From positions 1-57,041 of the forward strand of contig JAJZZA010000013.1 in NCBI GenBank assembly GCA_021797825.1: a stretch of 57,041 nucleotides of DNA, in the 5' to 3' direction. The notes under the pieces are model-generated. The model was not told the origin of the DNA and did not search any database. It saw only the letters and a program-made list of their open reading frames with translations. This DNA comes from Bacillota bacterium (GTDB taxonomy: Bacteria; Bacillota; Sulfobacillia; Sulfobacillales; Sulfobacillaceae). A program made the position numbers and the translations under genes. Numbering within the stretch: position 1 is the first letter of the stretch; each line of letters starts with the position of its first letter. Shown here one piece after another: positions 39,466 to 48,284 of this stretch.

Positions 39466-40764
39466 TCAGCCAGCGGTCTTGAGGGCCCGCAGCGACCAGT
39501 CGACAGCGTCCAGCGTCTTTGCCAAATCGTCCTGGCCATGCGCGGCGGATACAAACCAGGCCTCGTACCGGCTAGGCGCCAGGTAAACCCCCCGGGACAG
39601 CATTAACTGATGAAACCGGCCAAACCGGCCCGCATCCGCAGCCTGTGCCGTGGTGTAATCGGTGACGGGCGTTTCCCCGAAAAACAGCGTAAATCCCGAC
39701 CCCAGCCGGTTGACCGTCGCCGCAATCCCCTGGGAGTGCGCGCGTTCCTCGATGCCGCCCGCAAGCGCCTCGGCGAACCGGTCCATCCGGTCGTACGGCT
39801 GTTCTTCCCTTAACACGCGCAATGTCGCCAATCCCGCCGCCGATGACAAGGGATTGCCCGCCAAAGTCCCGGCTTGGAACATCCCTCCCAAGGGCGCCAC
39901 CGAGCGCATGATCTCGGCGCGACCGCCATACGCTCCGGCCGGGAGTCCCCCTCCTATGATCTTGCCCAGGGCGTACAAGTCAGGAATCACCCCCAATTGG
40001 GTCGCGACCGGGCCATAGTGAAACCGAAAGGCGGTGATCACCTCGTCAAAAATCAACAACGCCCCGGCCTTTTTGGCCAATGCCGCCAGATCTTGCAAAA
40101 AGCCCGGTTGTGGCAGAACAATTCCCATATTGCCCACCACGGGTTCGGTAAGAATTGCCGCTACCCGATTACCGGCCTCCTCGAAGACCCGCCGCACGGC
40201 CTGCCCATCATTGAAAGGCAGGCTGATCACATCGCCCGTCACCCCGGTTGGAACCCCGAGGCTGTCTGCGGTCCCGATGCTGGAAGCGCCGGATCCCGCC
40301 CGCACCAGTACGCCGTCGCTATGACCATGGTAAGCGCCTTCAAATTTGATAATCAGTGAGCGCCCCGTGAACGCGCGGGCCAACCGGATAGAAGACATGA
40401 CCGCCTCGGTTCCCGTCGTTGTCAGCCGGACCTGTTCCAATCCTGGCACAGCCCGCACCAGTTCTTCCGCCAATTCGATTTCAAGCGGGCAGGGCGTGCC
40501 CAGCAAGCTGCCCTCGCCCGCCGTGCTCCGCACCGCCGCAATCACCTCCGGGTGGGCATGTCCTAGCACCAATGGTCCGAAGGCGGCCAGATAGTCGATG
40601 TAGCGCCGACCGTCAACGTCGAACAGATAGGCTCCTTGTCCCCGTTTCATGACCACCGGGGGATCTCCGCCCACACCGCGAAAAGACCGCGCCGGGGAGT
40701 TCACGCCGCCAGCGATGACCTTAGTCGCGCGGGCAAACCACCGCTCCGAACCCGTATCCGCCAT
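39466..40764 (-). CDS. hemL: Glutamate-1-semialdehyde 2,1-aminomutase
   Basis: PLP enzyme making 5-aminolevulinate for heme and related tetrapyrroles by the C5 pathway. The 432-residue product has PGGVNSPARSFRGVGGDPP-like start, GHAHPEV, TGTEAVMSSIRLARAFTGR, FEGAYHGHSD, the PLP Asp in LLIFDEVITAFR and the PLP Lys in LYALGKIIGGGLPAGAYGG. GGMFQAGTLAGNPLSSAAGL is the usual C-terminal landmark. The ATG at 40764 follows AAGGAG. It is inserted between spoVT and the flippase, away from other hem genes. Confidence 0.96.
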   Translation of the reverse strand: MADTGSERWFARATKVIAGGVNSPARSFRGVGGDPPVVMKRGQGAYLFDVDGRRYIDYLAAFGPLVLGHAHPEVIAAVRSTAGEGSLLGTPCPLEIELAEELVRAVPGLEQVRLTTTGTEAVMSSIRLARAFTGRSLIIKFEGAYHGHSDGVLVRAGSGASSIGTADSLGVPTGVTGDVISLPFNDGQAVRRVFEEAGNRVAAILTEPVVGNMGIVLPQPGFLQDLAALAKKAGALLIFDEVITAFRFHYGPVATQLGVIPDLYALGKIIGGGLPAGAYGGRAEIMRSVAPLGGMFQAGTLAGNPLSSAAGLATLRVLREEQPYDRMDRFAEALAGGIEERAHSQGIAATVNRLGSGFTLFFGETPVTDYTTAQAADAGRFGRFHQLMLSRGVYLAPSRYEAWFVSAAHGQDDLAKTLDAVDWSLRALKTAG

Positions 40765-40854
40765 ATGCCGTCTCCTTTGTTGTGGTCCATCCGCCTGTTC
40801 GCAACAACGGAACCAGTGTACACCCTGGACGGACGTCGGAAACGGCGCGTTCCC

Positions 40855-40883
40855 TTGCCAAGCCGTCTTTCATCCCTAATACT
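40855..40883 (+). promoter_or_regulatory. Promoter giving a leaderless start for the gene at 40890
   Basis: TTGCCA (40855-40860) is followed after 16 bp by TAATAC (40877-40882), or after 17 bp by AATACT. Transcription should begin at about 40889-40890, the first base of the GTG start codon. Confidence 0.5.
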
Positions 40884-40889
40884 GAGAAG

Positions 40890-41492
40890 GTGGCAGAGGC
40901 ACGCAAATGGGGGACCAGGAACCGGATTGGGTTGGGGTTGGCGGCGACCGCCGTCGTGGTCGGCGTTTGGTTTGGTGTTGGCTGGGCGGTCTCTCGCCAA
41001 ACCGTGAACCGGCAACTCGAGAACCTTTGCATCGGGGTGTTGCAGGCGCAAGCCGCCATCGGCAAAACCGCGACCGGACAGCCCATGCCTTCCATTGCGG
41101 TTTTGATGAAGCCCTTTCAAAACGTGGTCGTTGCCGGCAGCCAAGCAGACTTTTTCTTGCGCTGGCTTGCGGCAGAGACCGCGGCCGCCTCCGGTGACAG
41201 CCCCTTTCACTTGCGAACGGCCGCGGTTCGTGCCCAAGGCCTCACCGTAACCCGCGGGGCGCAATACGACACCGTGTCTTTCCGTTTTACCATCACGCGG
41301 CGATTCGCGCCGCAGGGGACGTCGACCACCAGCGGAGCGGCCACTTTTTGGGTGGTCCACGCCGGGAGCCAATGGCGCGTGCAAGCGATGTCGCTAAACT
41401 ATTCCCCGGTGCACCAGCCGACCCAGCCCAATTCGTTGAACCCGGACGTATGGCATCTCTATCCGGCTCCACCGGCGCCTTTGGGCCAATGA
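40890..41492 (+). CDS. Membrane-anchored protein of unknown function
   Basis: A 200-residue protein with one N-terminal membrane helix (about residues 14-32, LGLAATAVVVGVWFGVGWAV) after a basic start, so the rest is probably extracytoplasmic. The soluble part has mixed strands, for example YDTVSFRFTITRRF and SGAATFWVVHAGSQWRVQAMSL, reminiscent of small NTF2-like or lipocalin-like domains. I recognise no family. The GTG at 40890 is chosen because a promoter ends just before it; the open frame upstream looks non-coding. It is divergent from hemL and convergent with spoVT. Confidence 0.65.
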   Translation: MAEARKWGTRNRIGLGLAATAVVVGVWFGVGWAVSRQTVNRQLENLCIGVLQAQAAIGKTATGQPMPSIAVLMKPFQNVVVAGSQADFFLRWLAAETAAASGDSPFHLRTAAVRAQGLTVTRGAQYDTVSFRFTITRRFAPQGTSTTSGAATFWVVHAGSQWRVQAMSLNYSPVHQPTQPNSLNPDVWHLYPAPPAPLGQ

Positions 41493-41530
41493 CCGCCATC
41501 ATCCCCCGGTCCCCCGGGGTAAAACGGCAG

Positions 41531-41559
41531 AAAACCGCAACGCCGGATGGGCATTGCGG
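41531..41559 (-). terminator. Intrinsic terminator of spoVT
   Basis: On the minus strand CCGCAATGCC, a 5-base loop and GGCGTTGCGG (one wobble pair) are followed by TTTTCTG. It lies about 32 bp after the stop codon. Confidence 0.8.
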
Positions 41560-41590
41560 ACTTCCCTTCTGATGTGGGGGTGGGGGCAGA

Positions 41591-42142
41591 TTATGGTTCC
41601 ATCTGTTTGGCTAGGAAGCCCGCAGCCGTTTCCGCGAGTTTAATTTCCATTTCTCCCATCTTCACCTCTTCCCGACTGCAGATAATTATCGCCCCAATGG
41701 GATCCCCTTCCGCGATAATGGGCGCAATCACCTCAGCCGTAAACTTGTCCTCCTCGTCGTCCCCGATAATGCTGCCTTTCGGCTTGTGGTCGGCTCGGTT
41801 ATAGGTCAGGGTTCTGCGATCTTCCATCGCTTTTTCCACCAGGGCTCCAAGCGATTTGTTCAGGAACTCTTTTTTGGGCGCGCCGGAAACGGCAATCACT
41901 GCATCCCGATCGGCAATCAAGGCGATGTGGCCAACCGCCTCATACAAAGAATCGGCATACTCTTTGGCAAAATCTCCGAGTTCCCCGATTGGCGAATACT
42001 TTTTCAGAATGACCTCCCCGTCCCGATCAACAAATATTTCGAGCGGATCGCCTTCCCGGATCCTGAGCGTCCGCCTGATTTCCTTCGGGATGACGACTCG
42101 ACCCAAATCGTCAATCCGCCGAACGATTCCTGTCGCTTTCAA
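41591..42142 (-). CDS. spoVT: Stage V sporulation regulator SpoVT
   Basis: AbrB-family transcription factor active in the forespore. The 183-residue product has the swapped-hairpin DNA-binding domain MKATGIVRRIDDLGRVVIPKEIRRTLRIREGDPLEIF and a C-terminal GAF-like domain (about residues 55-183) with IALIADRDAVIAVSGAPKKEFLNKSLG. It is a full-length match to SpoVT. The start codon is TTG with AAGGGGG 7 bp upstream. A sigma-G-type promoter precedes it, as expected from B. subtilis. Confidence 0.95.
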   Translation of the reverse strand: MKATGIVRRIDDLGRVVIPKEIRRTLRIREGDPLEIFVDRDGEVILKKYSPIGELGDFAKEYADSLYEAVGHIALIADRDAVIAVSGAPKKEFLNKSLGALVEKAMEDRRTLTYNRADHKPKGSIIGDDEEDKFTAEVIAPIIAEGDPIGAIIICSREEVKMGEMEIKLAETAAGFLAKQMEP

Positions 42143-42496
42143 CGCAAGACCCCCTTTTTCTCCAACACTTCACGAGTAGTATATCGAGGCATCAAACCAG
42201 TTATTCATTTTTTCCAGATCTACCGGAAGGTAGAAGAAGTCACTCGCACGGCCATTACACCGGTCGTCCCGCAAGACCCCGCTCCGCGCTGAGCCCGATT
42301 AAGCCGGCAACGAACGAAACCGCATCCCATCCTGCACCCGTTGGGGCGAAACTTCGATGATAGCGTAGCCCGAACGGCGACGCGCTATGCGACTAAGTAA
42401 TGAGCGGCAACCCCGAGTCTCATTGTTGCCCACAGCAAGATGATGTTCGCCAGATTCGATACCCGGTCCCGGCCGTTGGGTGAGTCGGCGCACAAC
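42143..42496 (-). other. 354-bp gap between the GlxA-type regulator and spoVT
   Basis: Contains the spoVT promoter. A 64-codon minus frame (42299-42493) ends in SGYAIIEVSPQRVQDGMRFRSLPA, which looks like the last strand of some hydrolase and may be the stub of a lost gene. No start signal or family could be assigned. Confidence 0.45.
42177..42207 (-). promoter_or_regulatory. Sigma-G-type promoter of spoVT
   Basis: TGAATA (42202-42207), 18-bp spacer, TATACTA (42177-42183) on the minus strand. The forespore sigma-G consensus is TGMATA then CATACTA at 17-18 bp; only one base differs. Start to TTG codon is about 30 bp. Confidence 0.75.
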
Positions 42497-43477
42497 CTAC
42501 TCCGGCGCAGAGCCTCCCGGGACTTTAGAAAACGCCCGACGATACGCGCTCGGCGATAAGTGCAATTCACGCTGAAAATGCTGGCGCAGCGAGGCGCCGG
42601 TGCCCAGACCGCTCTCAGCCGCAACCGTCTCTAGCGGGTGGGTTGTGGTCTCTAGCAAATCCCGGGCCAACTGCAAGCGTTGGGTCAGAATCCACTGATG
42701 GGGACTCATCCCGGTGGTGGCCCGGAAAGACCGCGTAAAGCTCCTGCGGCTGACGTGGGCACGTGCAGCCAGGTCGTCCAGGCGGAGGGGTTGGTCCAAA
42801 TGGCGACGCATCCAGAACAGAACCGGCGGCAGCGACGATTCCACAGCGGTTCCGGGGATCGGCCGCTCGACAAACTGGGCCTGCGACCCGGTACGGGTGG
42901 CGGCCAGCACTAGCCGCCGCGCGACCCGGTTGGCGATGTCGGCGCCACGGTCCTGATGGAGCAGATAAAGGCAACAGTCAAGCGCCGCCGCCGTGCCCGC
43001 CGAGGTAATCACATCGGCTTCGTCCACCCACAGCACCCCGGGATCAACCCGGATCGCCGGATACCGGAGCGCCAAGTCCGGGGCATAACGCCAATGGGTC
43101 GTCGCCCGCCTTCCGTCCAGCAAACCGGCGGCCGCCAATACGAAAGCGCCGAGACAAAGCCCCACCACCCGCGCGCCGCGCTCATGCGACGCCTTTAGGG
43201 CGGTCAACAGGGGTTCCGGGGGGATCTCGGCGGGATCGCGCCAGCTGGGCACGATGACCGTCCCGGCCTCGGCCAACACGTCCAGTCCATGGGCCACCAC
43301 CAGATCATAGCCGGCATTGGTGGCCACCGGCCCGGGATTGACGGCACAGATCCGCACATCATAACGCGGAACACCATCCGCTGTCCGATCCTCACCCATC
43401 ACCACGGACGGCACCGACAGATGAAACGGGCTAATCTGGTCAAACGCCACGACGGCGACCGAATCGCGCATAGCCAT
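42497..43477 (-). CDS. GlxA-family transcriptional regulator (DJ-1/PfpI + AraC HTH)
   Basis: A 326-residue AraC-family regulator. Residues about 5-190 form a DJ-1/PfpI-like sensor with the nucleophile-elbow sequence GLCLGAFVLAAAGLLDGRRATTHW. The C-terminal part is a double HTH: LDDLAARAHVSRRSFTRSFRATTGMSPHQWI and LETVAAESGLGTGASLRQHFQRELHLSPSAYRRAF. It is divergent from a metallo-beta-lactamase-fold gene and probably controls it. Start ATG 43477 or 43471; the promoter leaves almost no leader. Confidence 0.92.
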   Translation of the reverse strand: MAMRDSVAVVAFDQISPFHLSVPSVVMGEDRTADGVPRYDVRICAVNPGPVATNAGYDLVVAHGLDVLAEAGTVIVPSWRDPAEIPPEPLLTALKASHERGARVVGLCLGAFVLAAAGLLDGRRATTHWRYAPDLALRYPAIRVDPGVLWVDEADVITSAGTAAALDCCLYLLHQDRGADIANRVARRLVLAATRTGSQAQFVERPIPGTAVESSLPPVLFWMRRHLDQPLRLDDLAARAHVSRRSFTRSFRATTGMSPHQWILTQRLQLARDLLETTTHPLETVAAESGLGTGASLRQHFQRELHLSPSAYRRAFSKVPGGSAPE

Positions 43478-43486
43478 GATGGCCCG

Positions 43487-43515
43487 ATTCTATCGATATG
43501 TGTCCCCGGGGTCAA
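43487..43515 (-). promoter_or_regulatory. Promoter of the GlxA-type regulator, near-leaderless
   Basis: TTGACC (43510-43515), 17-bp spacer, TAGAAT (43487-43492) on the minus strand. Expected start near 43480, about 3 bases before ATG 43477. The promoter overlaps the region upstream of the divergent hydrolase gene. Confidence 0.6.
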
Positions 43516-43550
43516 TGGCGGTCTTAAGTCCCGGCCCGTATGCTCAAGCC

Positions 43551-44330
43551 ATGAACAGCGGACAAAAAGCGCTCACCATACAACTCATCGGGGGTCCGAC
43601 CGCGCTGTTGGAAATCGCCGGACTCCGTCTGGTCACCGACCCCACCTTCGATCCTCCGGGGGACTATCCGGTCGGCAGCCGCGTTTTGACCAAGACCAAG
43701 GGCCCCGCCCTCGGACCCGACCAGTTGGGACCGGTCGATGCCGTCCTGTTGTCGCACGACCAGCACCCCGACAATTTGGATAAGGCGGGGAGGCAATGGC
43801 TGGCGCAGATCCCCGTCATCCTGACCACCGTAGAGGGAGCAACCCGGATTCCGCGCGCCACCGGTCTTGTTGCGTGGGAGACCAACCGCCTGGTGCGGCC
43901 CGACGGCGGTCACCTGCAGGTGACCGCGTTGCCAGCCCGGCACGGTCCCCAGAACCTGGAACATCTGACCGGCCCGGTTACCGGGTTCCTGATCACCGGC
44001 CGCGGCCTCCCGACTGTCTATATTAGCGGCGACAACGCGTCGCTTGCGCTAGTCACGACCATCGCGCAGCGGGTTCCCGCCATCGACGTGGCCATCCTTC
44101 ACGCCGGAGCCGCCCGCACCGCACTGCTCGGCCCGCACAACCTGACCTTGGACAGCACTCAAGCGGCACGAGCCGCGGCCATCCTTGGGGCCACGGCGGT
44201 TATCCCCGTGCATTTTGACGGGTGGCAACACTTTAGCGAAGGGGCCGATGCCCTGGTCGCAGCGTTTGCCCGGACCGGGCAAAGCAACCGGCTGCATGTT
44301 CTCACTGATGGAGCTCGCTTCATTATCTAA
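43551..44330 (+). CDS. Metallo-beta-lactamase-fold hydrolase (UlaG-like)
   Basis: A 259-residue MBL-fold protein from ATG 43551: IGGPTALLEIAGLRLVTDPTFD, then VLLSHDQHPDNLD (the HxxHxDxxD-type metal motif, reading HDQHPDNLD), ALPARHGP, VYISGDNA and ILHAGAA, and a late VIPVHFDGW. These are UlaG-like metal-dependent hydrolase landmarks. The frame is open to 43476, but the upstream part overlaps the regulator promoter. It is probably controlled by the divergent GlxA-type regulator. The substrate is unknown. Confidence 0.88.
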   Translation: MNSGQKALTIQLIGGPTALLEIAGLRLVTDPTFDPPGDYPVGSRVLTKTKGPALGPDQLGPVDAVLLSHDQHPDNLDKAGRQWLAQIPVILTTVEGATRIPRATGLVAWETNRLVRPDGGHLQVTALPARHGPQNLEHLTGPVTGFLITGRGLPTVYISGDNASLALVTTIAQRVPAIDVAILHAGAARTALLGPHNLTLDSTQAARAAAILGATAVIPVHFDGWQHFSEGADALVAAFARTGQSNRLHVLTDGARFII

Positions 44331-44447
44331 CCACCTTGTCGGGTCGCGTCACCAGGCCCCGCCGAGCGGTTGCACACCATCATCGCCAATGCCGCCCACC
44401 GGTCGACCGCGTCCGGCGCCAGCGCCAGGCGTCGCTCGGGTTCGGCC

Positions 44448-47400
44448 CTATCCGCTCTTTTCTTCTTGCGCGTCGTGCCACGCCGCCCATATCGTCCGCA
44501 GCGCGTCTTCCGCCACGTTCAGCACGTCGCGGGGGGGCGCTTTGGGAGAGACGCGGATCCCCAGTTCCGGGGCCTTGGCGGCCCCTGGCAACAATCGGCC
44601 CGGAAACCGCCGCGCCAAAGCATGGAGGGATTCCTGCCCAACGGAACTCTCGGGCGACCCCCGCAACAACAAGCGATCACGCTTGAAACTCAGGCCGGTG
44701 ATGCGCAGTGCCTGGGCCAGCACCCGTACCCGGGAGAGTGCCACCAAGGTGATGACCGGCTCGGGACTGGGCCCAAAGCGATCCTCGATTTCTTCGCTGA
44801 GCGCGTCGACCTCTGTTAAGCTTCTGGCGGAGACGAGCCGCTTGTACACCTCAATTTTCTGTTTGGGATCGGACACATATGAATCCGGCAGGTATGCGTC
44901 GACGGCCAGTTCAATGCTGGGTTCGACCACCGCTTCCGCCGGCTCGCCTTTAAGTTCCCGAATCGCCGCGGCCAACAACTGGGTATAGAGGTCAAACCCG
45001 ATCGATGCGATAAATCCATGCTGTTCGGCTCCCAGCAAATTGCCGGCCCCGCGGATTTCCAAATCCCGGAGCGCAATTTGATACCCTGCTCCCAGTTCGG
45101 TAAACTCCCGGATCGCTTCCAGCCGTTTCTCGGCGGCCGGGCTCAATACTTTGTCCACCCGGTAAGTAAAGTAGGCATACGCCAGACGCGACGAACGGCC
45201 AACCCGGCCGCGCAACTGATATAATTGCGCGAGGCCGAGCCGGTCGGCATCCTCAACCACCAAGGTGTTGGCATTGGGAATATCTAAACCGGATTCGATA
45301 ATATTGGTCGCCACCAGCACATCATATTCTTGTCCAATGAAGCGGGCCATGACATCTTCGATCCGGTTTTCCTCCATTTGGCCATGAACCACGGCCACCC
45401 GCAAATCCGGAAACATTTTTAGCAACCGGGATACTGTTACATCCATGGCCATAATCCGGTTTTGAACATAATAGACTTGACCGCCCCGGTCGACCTCGCG
45501 CCGGATCGCCTCCCGGATTAAATCCGGGTCAAACTCGGCCACGACGGTCTCCACCGGCAACCGGTCTTCCGGGGGGGTTTCGATGAGACTCATATCCCGG
45601 ATCCCGACCATCGCCATGTGCAGAGTGCGCGGGATGGGCGTGGCGGTTAAGGTTAGAACGTCCACATTTCCTCGTATCGTCTTGATCCGTTCTTTATGGG
45701 CCACCCCAAACCGGTGCTCCTCGTCGATCACCAACAGACCCAATTGCTGAAACCGCACATCTTTACCCAACAGCCGGTGCGTCCCCACCACCAAGTCGAT
45801 CTGGCCCCTCGCCAACCGCTCCAGAATATCCTTTTGCTGCTTAGGACTGCGAAACCGGCTTAACACCTCAACCGTCATGGGGTACCCCGTCAACCGGCTT
45901 TTGGCGGTCGCAAAATGCTGCTCGGCGAGAAGGGTGGTCGGAACCAAGAAGGCGACCTGACGACCGGACATAATCGACTTAAACGCCGCACGCAGCGCCA
46001 CCTCGGTCTTGCCATAACCAACATCCCCGCACAACAGGCGGTCCATGGGACGCGGTCGTTCCATGTCCTGTTTGATGTCGCGAATCGACTGGATTTGATC
46101 GTCGGTTTCTTCATAGGGAAAGGCCGCCTCGAAGTCGGCTTGCCACGAGGTGTCGGGATCAACGGCGTAGCCGGGTTGGGATTCGCGCAGCGCGTACAAT
46201 TTAATCAGTTCCTCGGCCATTTGCTGCACCGATGCCCGAACTTTATCCTTGGCCCGAGTCCAATCGGTCCCGCCCATTTTGGACAGTTTAGGCTCTTGGC
46301 CCTCAATCCCGACATATTTTTGGACCAGATTTAACTGATCCACGGGCACATAGAGCGTGTCCTCGCCGGCATACTGGACATGCAGGTAATCTTTATGTTG
46401 TCCTTGGATTTCCAGTGTCCGGATGCCCAAAAACCGGCCAATGCCGTGGGCCACATGCACGACATGGTCGCCCGGCCGCAGTTCCGGGATCCTTACGGCC
46501 CGCTGCGGATCGCGGCGTCGAGTATGTTGCAGGCGCACCTCGCGACCCGACAGTTCAGTCTCCCCTAACAGGGCGAGTCCGAGTTCGGGCAGCAGGAAGC
46601 CATGGCCGATTTGGCCCGTCAACACCCCCACTTCTCCCGGCTCACCCAATCCCGGACGACCAGGCAGACCCTCCGCAATCAAATTGTTCTGCATAATTTG
46701 CGCGGCGGCGGTATCGCGCAGAACCAAAACGATTTTCATCCGCGCTTTTCTCATCCGCGAAAGTTCGGTCTTAAGCAGATCCATCTGACCGTGCGCCCGC
46801 GGCGCTGGCCGGCCGGTCAGGGTCAGCACCGTCTGACCGGTCCGTCGGGTGTGCGCCAACAGCGACAAACTGACTTCGGCGTGCCCGCGGAAGTCATGGG
46901 CAAATGTCTCGTGGCTAAGCGTCGATTCGGTTTCCACCGGCAGCAAGTCACCGTGTTCCAACCGGCGCTGGCGTTCTTGGACCTCCTCCGCATCGCGTCC
47001 GCGCAACGCCTCCTGAATGCGCGGCCAGTCGTCATAGATGATAAGCGGGGGTTCGGCGAACAACCGGGGCAGGGCCACTAATGGAGAAAAGGCCGGACTG
47101 AACCGGTCAATGCCCGGAAACGACCGTCCCTCGGCCAAGTCGTGCAGGTACCGGCCATAGCGTTCCTTCGCTTTCATCGCTTTGTCGAATTGGCCCATCG
47201 ATTCCAGATTTTTGATCAGGCGTTCCGATTCCTCGCCGATGCGGACAATGGCGCGATGCAACGCCTGGTCGGTCCACAGCAGCTCGCGCGCCGGACCAAT
47301 GCGAACCCGTCCCGTCATCGCAACAGTCCGCTGATCAGAGGGGTCAAACGTGCGAACGGAGTCGATCTCATCGTCGAACCACTCGATGCGAAAGGCGGCA

Positions 47401-47963
47401 TTGCCGGGCGGGAACACATCCAAAATCCCCCCCCTCCAGGCAAATTGTCCTTCCCCCGTCACTTCCGGTTCGCGTGCATAACCCAATTGCACGAGAGCCG
47501 CGGCGGTTTGCCGGGGCGCCAACACCTGCCCCTGCTCCAACACGAGCGGGGCCCGGTTCTGGCCGGCAATCTGCCGTTGTCGGGCGGCTTCGACGGGGAC
47601 CACCAACAACGCCTGCGGGCTGTGCCAAGCCTCCGCCAACGCCGCCAGGCGGCGTTCCTCCCATTCATGACTTTCCGCGCGAATGTCGCCGACGACATGA
47701 GGTCTCGGCGGCAACAGGTGCAAAGGGCTTTGAGGCAGGTAATAGCGGAGCTCGGCTTCCATCTGCCGGGCCTCTTGAAACCCCGCGGTGACCACAATCG
47801 TTGAGCGCTTGACATCGCGTGCCAATGCCGCCGCCACAAACGCCGGCAGGGACCCGGACAGGCCGAAAACCTCCCCGGGCCGCCTCGCTTTCAACGACGC
47901 CACCAGATCTTGATAAGGGGGGTACGAGGACCACAGTCCCAACAGCGACTCCAGGTGTTCCAT
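44448..47963 (-). CDS. mfd: Transcription-repair coupling factor
   Basis: Translocase that removes stalled RNA polymerase and recruits UvrA. The 1171-residue product has the UvrB-like N-terminal modules, the polymerase-interacting domain (LRPGDHVVHVAHGIGRFLGIRTLE...DYLHVQYAGEDTLYVPVDQL), then the RecG-like motor with GDVGYGKTEVA (Walker A), VIDEEHRFGV (DEEH box), TATPIPRTL and the TRG segment GLAQLYQLRGRVGRSSR, and a C-terminal D7 domain. The length is normal. The ATG follows GGAAGGA. It sits behind pth and fin as in Bacillus. Confidence 0.97.
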   Translation of the reverse strand: MEHLESLLGLWSSYPPYQDLVASLKARRPGEVFGLSGSLPAFVAAALARDVKRSTIVVTAGFQEARQMEAELRYYLPQSPLHLLPPRPHVVGDIRAESHEWEERRLAALAEAWHSPQALLVVPVEAARQRQIAGQNRAPLVLEQGQVLAPRQTAAALVQLGYAREPEVTGEGQFAWRGGILDVFPPGNAAFRIEWFDDEIDSVRTFDPSDQRTVAMTGRVRIGPARELLWTDQALHRAIVRIGEESERLIKNLESMGQFDKAMKAKERYGRYLHDLAEGRSFPGIDRFSPAFSPLVALPRLFAEPPLIIYDDWPRIQEALRGRDAEEVQERQRRLEHGDLLPVETESTLSHETFAHDFRGHAEVSLSLLAHTRRTGQTVLTLTGRPAPRAHGQMDLLKTELSRMRKARMKIVLVLRDTAAAQIMQNNLIAEGLPGRPGLGEPGEVGVLTGQIGHGFLLPELGLALLGETELSGREVRLQHTRRRDPQRAVRIPELRPGDHVVHVAHGIGRFLGIRTLEIQGQHKDYLHVQYAGEDTLYVPVDQLNLVQKYVGIEGQEPKLSKMGGTDWTRAKDKVRASVQQMAEELIKLYALRESQPGYAVDPDTSWQADFEAAFPYEETDDQIQSIRDIKQDMERPRPMDRLLCGDVGYGKTEVALRAAFKSIMSGRQVAFLVPTTLLAEQHFATAKSRLTGYPMTVEVLSRFRSPKQQKDILERLARGQIDLVVGTHRLLGKDVRFQQLGLLVIDEEHRFGVAHKERIKTIRGNVDVLTLTATPIPRTLHMAMVGIRDMSLIETPPEDRLPVETVVAEFDPDLIREAIRREVDRGGQVYYVQNRIMAMDVTVSRLLKMFPDLRVAVVHGQMEENRIEDVMARFIGQEYDVLVATNIIESGLDIPNANTLVVEDADRLGLAQLYQLRGRVGRSSRLAYAYFTYRVDKVLSPAAEKRLEAIREFTELGAGYQIALRDLEIRGAGNLLGAEQHGFIASIGFDLYTQLLAAAIRELKGEPAEAVVEPSIELAVDAYLPDSYVSDPKQKIEVYKRLVSARSLTEVDALSEEIEDRFGPSPEPVITLVALSRVRVLAQALRITGLSFKRDRLLLRGSPESSVGQESLHALARRFPGRLLPGAAKAPELGIRVSPKAPPRDVLNVAEDALRTIWAAWHDAQEEKSG

Positions 47964-48004
47964 CTTACCGTCCTTCCGCTTTGGCGGCGTGTTGCACTGC
48001 GTCT

Positions 48005-48211
48005 TTAGTTATACCACAGGGGCTCTCCCCAAGGCATAGGCAGACACGCCTCGCATCGCACCCGCACCAGCGTAAAATCTTGGGCGCTGTGCGTCACGAT
48101 ATCTTCTAGCTGTTCCGGGCGCAGGTCGGTTAAGCCCAGGCGGGGATCATCCCACCGTCCTTCATATTGCGCAATCCGCCGCCCGCACTGACCGCAGACG
48201 TAGTCCACCAC
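48005..48211 (-). CDS. fin: Fin-like anti-sigma-F zinc-ribbon protein (YabK)
   Basis: A short protein with two Cys pairs: YVCGQCGRRIAQYEG near the N-terminus and VRCEACLPMP near the C-terminus, separated by LGLTDLRPEQLEDIVTHSAQDFTLV. B. subtilis Fin has the same plan (YYCRHCG...LGFQHLTDEERNDMI...VLTICEDC) and the same place between pth and mfd. Fin binds sigma-F late in forespore development and aids the switch to sigma-G. The GTG at 48211 is preferred (68 residues) because GGGAGG lies 7 bp upstream; longer starts are open. Confidence 0.8.
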   Translation of the reverse strand: MVDYVCGQCGRRIAQYEGRWDDPRLGLTDLRPEQLEDIVTHSAQDFTLVRVRCEACLPMPWGEPLWYN

Positions 48212-48284
48212 GGCATGGCCTCCCATCGTCTCTGGCTTGACGAGGTTAGTCTGCCCCCTTCGATGGCGGATACCCCGGCGATGA

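Noticed and set aside
42385-42624. A 79-codon minus-strand open frame overlapping the end of the GlxA-type regulator
   Set aside because: It conflicts with the well-supported regulator frame and has no features of its own.
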